DNA of 37,251 nucleotides from Myxococcales bacterium (lineage in GTDB: Bacteria; Myxococcota; Kuafuiibacteriia; Kuafuiibacteriales; Kuafuiibacteriaceae), in assembly GCA_019634385.1 (NCBI GenBank), contig JAHQVK010000082.1:1-37251 (forward strand). The letters run 5' to 3'. The translations under genes were made by a program, and so were the position numbers. The notes beneath the pieces were generated by a model. It worked only from the letters and a program-made list of their open reading frames with translations, did not search any database and was not told the DNA's origin. Positions 31,580-37,251 of the stretch are shown here, piece after piece. Positions within the stretch are counted from its first letter, which is position 1, and each line of letters begins with the position of its first letter.

Positions 31580-33197
31580 ACCCTCGGCCGTATCACCCCA
31601 AGCACTCACCTGGGTACCAGATCAGGTGGGACCTGCTTTCCATCCATCCGACATCCTTGAACTCATTCGAGAGCCTCGAAGCCCAGTTGCAGTGGTTGAA
31701 GATCCTCAGTCTGGTCATCGCGGCCTTGGGACAAACGGGCAATTGGGTCTGACCCCAGATGGATGGCCAGTTCTCGCGCAGCTGCCCGCCATGTATCCCG
31801 AGTGGTTAGGGGACCGCGGTTTTGCTGAAGTCCATCGGGTGAGATACCCTTATGTCACCGGAGCAATGGCCAACGGTATCGCCACGGTAGCCTTGGTCAA
31901 AGCCGCTGCTGAGCACGGCTTTTTAGGTTTCTTTGGTGCTGCTGGTCTTTCTCTGGTCCGAGTCGAATCCGCCATCCAAGAGCTCCTCCACCTCACCGAG
32001 CTTGGTCTTCCGTGGGGCAGTAACCTGATTCACTCTCCCAATGATCCCGCTTTAGAAGAAGCCATCGTAGATATGTACCTTCGGTACAGGGTTCAACGAG
32101 TTTCAGCCAGTGCGTACATGAGTCTAACTCCCGCTCTGGTTCGATATGCAGTTCACGGCCTCCATGTAGACTCTCATCATAACATCCAACGAACCAACTA
32201 TATCTTCGCCAAAATCTCTCGCCCAGAGGTCGCCGCTCGCTTCCTGGAGCCCCCTCCCCCGGAGCTGCTCAAACAGTTGGTCGAAGGCGGGCTTATTCAA
32301 GCCGAAGAAGCTCAACTAGCCCAGTATCTGCCCCTAGCCGAGGATATTACGGTGGAATCCGATTCGGGTGGCCATACGGACAACCAAGCTCTAGGCGCAC
32401 TGTTTCCGACCATTGCCAGACTCCGAGATCAAAAAGCAGCCGAACACAGTTACCCCCGCTCCATACGACTGGGCGCTGCCGGGGGCATTGGGGCTCCATC
32501 AGCCGCAGCCTCCGCGTTTGGTCTTGGGGCTGCCTATATCTTAACTGGCTCAGTGAACCAGGCCGCTGTCGAATCGGGTCTCGGCGAGAACGGTCGGAAA
32601 TTGCTCGCCATGGCTGAGCTTGCTGACGTCACCATGGCTCCCGCTGCAGATATGTTTGAGATGGGCGTTGATGTTCAGGTACTCAAACGAGGTACCTTAT
32701 TCGCTCAACGCGGACACTTACTTCGCTCCATCTATCGTCGGTATCCCAGCTTGGAAGCTATCGACCAGTCTGAGCGAGTCCGCATCGAAACAGCTTGCTT
32801 TCACAAAGATCTTGAGACCGCCTGGGCAGACACAGCCAAATATTGGGCACAGAGAGATCCTAATGAATTGGCCAGAGCCGAGCGCGAGCCAAAACACAAG
32901 ATGGCCCTCCTGTTCCGTGCTTACCTAGGACAGGCTAGCCGTTGGGCCATAGACGATCGACCCGACCGCCAGATCGACTATCAAATATGGTGCGGCCCCG
33001 CGATGGGGGCTTTTAACCACTGGGTCAAAGGCAGTTACTTAGAATCAGTACATGAACGTACCGTGGGTCAAATTGGACTCAACTTACTCGAAGGCGCCAC
33101 GGTCATTCACCGCGCTCATCAACTCCGAGCCTTGGGTGTATCTATTCCTCCCGAAGCTTTTGATTACTATCCCCGGCCGCTAGCGGTAGAAAACTAG
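31539..33197 (+). CDS. pfaD: PfaD-type enoyl reductase of PUFA synthase
   Basis: A 552-aa FMN-dependent enoyl reductase acting in trans with the PUFA synthase to reduce the growing acyl chain. Family features are YPYVTGAMANGIATVALVKAAAEHG, FFGAAGLSL (near 130), TVESDSGGHTDNQ (near 274-286), RLGAAGGIGAPSAAASAFGLGAAYILTGSVNQA (landmarks near 308-340) and the C-terminal WCGPAMGAFNHWVKGSYLE. The length is normal. AGGGG lies 12 bases before the ATG. The next gene, a PfaA-type synthase, starts 13 bp after its stop. In Shewanella the order is pfaA-B-C-D, whereas myxobacterial loci place this gene first (pfa1). Confidence 0.93.
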   Translation: MHVIPSPQEPTLGKPSAVSPQALTWVPDQVGPAFHPSDILELIREPRSPVAVVEDPQSGHRGLGTNGQLGLTPDGWPVLAQLPAMYPEWLGDRGFAEVHRVRYPYVTGAMANGIATVALVKAAAEHGFLGFFGAAGLSLVRVESAIQELLHLTELGLPWGSNLIHSPNDPALEEAIVDMYLRYRVQRVSASAYMSLTPALVRYAVHGLHVDSHHNIQRTNYIFAKISRPEVAARFLEPPPPELLKQLVEGGLIQAEEAQLAQYLPLAEDITVESDSGGHTDNQALGALFPTIARLRDQKAAEHSYPRSIRLGAAGGIGAPSAAASAFGLGAAYILTGSVNQAAVESGLGENGRKLLAMAELADVTMAPAADMFEMGVDVQVLKRGTLFAQRGHLLRSIYRRYPSLEAIDQSERVRIETACFHKDLETAWADTAKYWAQRDPNELARAEREPKHKMALLFRAYLGQASRWAIDDRPDRQIDYQIWCGPAMGAFNHWVKGSYLESVHERTVGQIGLNLLEGATVIHRAHQLRALGVSIPPEAFDYYPRPLAVEN

Positions 33198-33210
33198 ACA
33201 CGGAAAAAAC

Positions 33211-36200
33211 ATGCCTAAGCAAGGATCTACAACGAGTCTTCATCCTCCGATCGCAATCATTGGCGTAAGCGCACTATTTCCCGGTTCAAGCAACACGGAT
33301 GGTTTCTGGCAAAACATTCTCGAGGGAAAAGATCTCATTGGTGATGTCCCCAAAGAGCATTGGCTTATTGAAGACTACTATGACCCCAATCCTAAGGCTC
33401 CCGACAAAACCTATGCGCGACGGGGTGCTTTTTTGGATCCGGTTGACTTTGACGCACTCGCCTGGGGCATTCCGCCGTCCACCGTCCCCGCTACCGACAC
33501 CGCCCAGCTGCTCGCTCTGATCGTAGCTGAGCAAGTGCTCGAAGACGCGAGTCGTGCCCATCAGATAGACAAGAGCCGAACCTCCGTAATCCTCGGGGTA
33601 ACCTCCGCTCAGGAGCTTCTTGGCTCCATGGTGAGTCGGCTTCAGGCCCCCGTATGGCGAAAATCGCTTCGGGAGATGGGCCTGCCGGAATCACAAGTCC
33701 AAGAGGCATGCAAACGCATAGCTGCTCACTATACGCCGTGGCAAGAAGCTACTTTCCCCGGAATCTTAGGTAATGTTGTTGCCGGACGAATCGCCAATCG
33801 ACTCAACCTTGGTGGCACCAATTGTGTGACTGATGCCGCCTGCGCCTCCACCTTCTCCGCGCTATCTATGGCCGTCAACGAGCTGTCTTTGGGGCAGTCT
33901 GACTTTGCCATTGCCGGCGGTGTAGACACCATGAACGACATTTTTATGTTCATGTGCTTCAGCAAGACACCCGCCTTGTCTCCGAGTGGCGATTGTCGAC
34001 CGTTCTCTGCCGAAGCAGATGGCACCATGCTCGGTGAAGGTCTGGGAATGTTCGCCCTAACTCGCCTGGACGATGCCCTCGCTCGCGGAGACCGTATCTA
34101 TGGCGTGATACGTGGAATCGGGGGTGGCTCGGACGGACGTGCTAAAAGTGTCTATGCACCGTTGGCTGAAGGCCAAGCCCGTACCTTGCGCACGGCATAC
34201 CAGGCAGCTGGGTACAGCCCACGCTCCGTTGAACTGGTAGAGGCGCACGGCACCGGAACCAAAGCGGGTGATGCGGCAGAGTTCGCCGGTTTAATGCAAG
34301 TCTTTGGTAACGAGCACCTTGACGGTGAGGCCCCATGGTGTGCACTCGGCTCAGTCAAGTCACAAGTTGGCCACACCAAAGCAGCCGCGGGCGCCGCTGG
34401 CTTGTTTAAGGCACTCATGGCTATCAACGAAGGGGTCCTTCCTCCTTCAATCAAAATCACCCAGCCCAACCCAAAGCTGGAGTTAGACAATTCACCTTTT
34501 CATCTGTCTACTCGAACACTGCCTTGGATCAGAGCTAGTGATCACCCTCGACGGGCATCAGTCAGTGCCTTTGGCTTCGGGGGCAGTAACTTTCACGTGG
34601 CCCTCGAAGCACCACCGCAGCCCGCTCCGAGGCGTAATACACTACCTCAAGAGATCATCGCGCTCGATGCACCCTCTCCTCAGGTACTACTTGATACTAT
34701 CAGCGCACTTAAGGATGATCTCTCGGACACTAGACGGTTTCGATTCTTAGCCCGTCGATCTCATCAGCGATTTAACCATGGGTCCTGGCGAGTCGTATGT
34801 GTCAGCAAAGATGCTGAAGAGCTTAGGTCACAACTAGCCCAAGTAGAAACGCATCTAAAGACCCCCAAATCCGGCGATTTAAGCTTGCCCGCAAGAGGTA
34901 TCTTTATCGGCAGTAACGCCACCGCCGACAGTAAAACGGCGTTTATGTTTCCCGGACAAGGTAGCCAATACGTGGATATGGGGGCCGACGTGGCGGTCCG
35001 CTTCACCGCCGCTCGCGGGGTATGGGACACGATCGCTGATATACCCTTGAACGGTGGCCCTCTCCACAAAGTGGTATACCCACCAGCCTCCTTCAACCAA
35101 CAGTCTCAGCAGTCTCAGCAGGCACAGCTCACAAAAACCGAGTGGGCCCAGCCCGCACTAGGCGCCACCAGTTTATCGATCTTCGCTATCCTCCAAGCGG
35201 TTGGGCTCAAACCAGATATGCTCGCCGGGCACAGTTTTGGCGAATTGGCGGCACTTGCCGCCGCTGGCGCACTCAGCTCCTTGGACCTTACCAAAATTGC
35301 CCGAAAACGGGGCGAGCTGATGGCACAAGCAGCCACACAGCCTGGCGCGATGTTGGCGGTCTCCGCAAGCCTGGAGGATGTTCGGAAAATTGTCGAAAAA
35401 GCCAGCATATCAGCAGAAATCGCCAACCATAACGCCCCAAATCAGGTTGTTCTCGCCGGACCGGTTGAGACCATCACCGCGGCCCAGGACATCCTCAAAG
35501 AGATGTCCATCCGCTGCTCTCGCCTACCGGTAGCCACCGCCTTTCACTCCAGTTTGGTAGCTGATGCTACTCAGCCATTCGCGGAGGCTCTCAGCGAAAT
35601 TGATCTACAAGCTCCCACCCTACCTGTATATGCAAATGTCACCGCGTCGGCCCACGATGCGGAGCCAACCGCCATTAAGTCTATTCTCGCTCGGCAACTA
35701 GCCTCACCGGTTCGCTTTGTCGAGATGGTTGAAGCCATGTACGAGGCTGGAGCGCGAACTTTCGTGGAGGTGGGACCTGGCTCCATTCTCACCAGCTTAA
35801 TCAGCCGTATTCTCGAAGGAAAGCCCCATCGGGTGGTTGCTACTGATCGTAAAGGACGCTCCGGTTACTCAACACTTTGTCTTGCACTGGCTGAACTGGC
35901 GGCAAGTGGGGCCGACATTTCCTTTACCAAGCTGTTTGCAGAATACGATCAGGTGAGCGACCCCGCCGAGAAGTCCCCACCTAAGCTGGCCATCTCTATC
36001 AGCGGTGCCAATCAAGGCAAGCCCTATCCACCCAAAGAGGGGTCTGAAGGACTACCACCGCCCAACCCAGAAGCGACTCCAGCTCAATCTATTCGCCCAC
36101 CCATACCGCCTCCCCGTGTGACCACCACACCAATGGCAACAAAACCATCCGGGGGACCAACCACCCATTCGGAACCTCGTGCTTCATCGAAGCCCCCAAC

Positions 36201-37251
36201 TAACGGTACCATCCCCCATGCCCCAGATCCTCGAACTGTGAAGGTCTCGGGCCCAGTCTTCACACCAAAGCAGGAGCCAAGAATTCCCATCGCTTCACCA
36301 GCTCCGATGGTCACGACAACACCAGCAGGTCCCAATCCACCAATGGTAGGCTCCACATATACTCCATCAACCTCAGCGCTTCACCAGCGAGGCACGGGGA
36401 TCTCAACGCCTACATCGGGCTCTATCCCAGCTCCTGTGAGTTCACATATGTCTTCGCCCACGAACCCGACGCCCCCTCATCCCACATGGTTTCACGCCTG
36501 GCACGCAACTCAGCTCGCCACTGCTCAAACCCAAGCTACCTACCAACAAGCCATGGCCGACAGCCATATGGCATACCTCCAGATGGTCGAGGCTAGCTTT
36601 GCCGCCTTCACTCAGCTAGCGAGCACAACCGAGAGCATGCCTGTCAATTCGGCTAGCCATACTCTCTCCACCGAACCATCTACCAATGGCGCGGCTACTA
36701 TGAGCCAACACCTGTCGAATGGAAGGTCCACATCTGGGCAACACTCGCATACGCCAGTCGCCACCATTCCTTCTCCTTTAGCACCAACACCAACACTCTC
36801 TCCGGCACGCCAACTATCGGCTCCGGCCACAAGTTCAAATTCTATCAACCCAGCCCCATCTTATGCGCCCATTCCTTCGTCCCCGCCTATGAACCTGGCC
36901 CCTGCATCTATGGCCCCCGCCATAGCGCCAATAGTATCCGCCTCTGCCCCCATGGCTTCAACCGCTAAATCTTCGGTTGCTGCCTCCACATCTATAGTCT
37001 CGCCGCTTCAAGCCCGAGCCGCTTCTATTTCCCGAGTCTCTGAAAAAAGTAACGAACCAGATACGCCTCAGACCTCAGCCCGGTCTTCTATTGAGGGAAA
37101 GCTTCTAGCAGTAATCGCCGAGGCCACCGGATACCCCGAAGATGTCCTGAAACCATCCATGAGTCTCGAAGCTGACCTCGGTATCGACTCCATAAAGAGG
37201 GTGGAAATCTTATCTATGGTCAAAAAGGTAGTCCCTGAACTACCCGAGCTG
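33211..37251 (+). CDS. pfaA: PfaA-type polyunsaturated fatty acid synthase, partial (KS-AT-ACP)
   Basis: The first 1347 codons of a large PUFA synthase; the frame is still open at the window end. Domains: ketosynthase about 10-465, with Cys211 (DAACAST), His346 (EAHGTGT) and His388 (VGHTKAA); malonyl-type acyltransferase about 565-880, with Ser675 (GHSFGE) and AFHSS for malonyl specificity; a linker of about 380 residues rich in Pro/Ser/Thr (about 905-1290), with a helical WHATQLATAQTQATYQQAM island near 1095-1135; and the start of the first ACP, with the phosphopantetheine Ser1327 (GIDSIKRVEIL). More ACPs plus KR and DH are expected beyond the window. It uses malonyl-CoA to build omega-3/6-type fatty acids. 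It is the second gene of the operon, 13 bp after pfaD, as in myxobacterial pfa2. Confidence 0.93.
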   Translation, partial: MPKQGSTTSLHPPIAIIGVSALFPGSSNTDGFWQNILEGKDLIGDVPKEHWLIEDYYDPNPKAPDKTYARRGAFLDPVDFDALAWGIPPSTVPATDTAQLLALIVAEQVLEDASRAHQIDKSRTSVILGVTSAQELLGSMVSRLQAPVWRKSLREMGLPESQVQEACKRIAAHYTPWQEATFPGILGNVVAGRIANRLNLGGTNCVTDAACASTFSALSMAVNELSLGQSDFAIAGGVDTMNDIFMFMCFSKTPALSPSGDCRPFSAEADGTMLGEGLGMFALTRLDDALARGDRIYGVIRGIGGGSDGRAKSVYAPLAEGQARTLRTAYQAAGYSPRSVELVEAHGTGTKAGDAAEFAGLMQVFGNEHLDGEAPWCALGSVKSQVGHTKAAAGAAGLFKALMAINEGVLPPSIKITQPNPKLELDNSPFHLSTRTLPWIRASDHPRRASVSAFGFGGSNFHVALEAPPQPAPRRNTLPQEIIALDAPSPQVLLDTISALKDDLSDTRRFRFLARRSHQRFNHGSWRVVCVSKDAEELRSQLAQVETHLKTPKSGDLSLPARGIFIGSNATADSKTAFMFPGQGSQYVDMGADVAVRFTAARGVWDTIADIPLNGGPLHKVVYPPASFNQQSQQSQQAQLTKTEWAQPALGATSLSIFAILQAVGLKPDMLAGHSFGELAALAAAGALSSLDLTKIARKRGELMAQAATQPGAMLAVSASLEDVRKIVEKASISAEIANHNAPNQVVLAGPVETITAAQDILKEMSIRCSRLPVATAFHSSLVADATQPFAEALSEIDLQAPTLPVYANVTASAHDAEPTAIKSILARQLASPVRFVEMVEAMYEAGARTFVEVGPGSILTSLISRILEGKPHRVVATDRKGRSGYSTLCLALAELAASGADISFTKLFAEYDQVSDPAEKSPPKLAISISGANQGKPYPPKEGSEGLPPPNPEATPAQSIRPPIPPPRVTTTPMATKPSGGPTTHSEPRASSKPPTNGTIPHAPDPRTVKVSGPVFTPKQEPRIPIASPAPMVTTTPAGPNPPMVGSTYTPSTSALHQRGTGISTPTSGSIPAPVSSHMSSPTNPTPPHPTWFHAWHATQLATAQTQATYQQAMADSHMAYLQMVEASFAAFTQLASTTESMPVNSASHTLSTEPSTNGAATMSQHLSNGRSTSGQHSHTPVATIPSPLAPTPTLSPARQLSAPATSSNSINPAPSYAPIPSSPPMNLAPASMAPAIAPIVSASAPMASTAKSSVAASTSIVSPLQARAASISRVSEKSNEPDTPQTSARSSIEGKLLAVIAEATGYPEDVLKPSMSLEADLGIDSIKRVEILSMVKKVVPELPEL

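Noticed and set aside
36084..36848. Gly/Val-rich minus-strand ORFs opposite the PUFA synthase linker
   Set aside because: They are antisense shadows of the Pro/Thr-rich linker code.

Overview
The window is about 37 kb of bacterial DNA of intermediate GC content (roughly 52-54%, my estimate by eye). It is densely coded and is interrupted by many short mobile repeats. I found no rRNA, tRNA or CRISPR. The gene content points to the Myxococcota or former Deltaproteobacteria. The evidence for that is a polyunsaturated fatty acid (PUFA) synthase locus with the enoyl-reductase gene first (myxobacterial pfa1-pfa2 order), an ExbB-ExbD-ExbD trio beside a secreted protein of a type I associate with myxobacteria, and a GcdA-like carboxyltransferase next to biotin carboxylase. 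This placement is inference; no marker gene settles it.

Layout. 0.3-5.2 kb (minus strand): alanine dehydrogenase followed by two overlapping half-transporter genes that look like a heterodimeric ABC exporter. A divergent Lrp/AsnC regulator sits at 5.3 kb. 6.0-8.0 kb: a MoaD-MoaE fusion (molybdopterin synthase) overlapping an RlmD/RumA-type RNA methyltransferase. 8.3-11.2 kb: a small unknown ORF, a TDP2-like phosphodiesterase and a HEAT-repeat membrane protein. 11.5-15.2 kb: a three-gene acyl-CoA carboxylase (biotin carboxylase, carboxyltransferase, biotin carrier). 15.4-20.4 kb: an accessory, more AT-rich stretch with a multi-pass membrane protein, a lipoprotein and an acyltransferase, packed with mobile repeats. 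20.4-27.4 kb: an IMPase/HisN-like phosphatase, a divergent PilT-like ATPase, ExbB-ExbD-ExbD, a membrane MutS-like ATPase and a secreted protein. 27.6-31.1 kb: a sucrase/ferredoxin-like protein, a flippase-like membrane protein, SlyX and a RibD-type reductase. 31.5 kb to the end: PfaD and the first 1347 codons of a PfaA-type synthase (KS-AT-linker-first ACP), cut by the window end.

The most unusual content is three families of short non-coding elements, all flanked by TA. Family A is about 114 bp (eight complete or nearly complete copies, one of them split by another element, plus one deleted copy and partial pieces). Family B is about 127-189 bp (two complete copies, one truncated). Family C is 179 bp (two copies plus a possible terminal remnant). 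They behave like TA-targeting MITEs with no transposase in the window. Removing the element plus one TA restores sensible ancestral sequence at several places: a C element inside an A element, a 53-bp tandem array at 16.7-17.4 kb hit independently by A, B and C, and three genes whose present stop codon lies inside an element. I think these families and their effect on gene ends are the most likely undescribed biology here.
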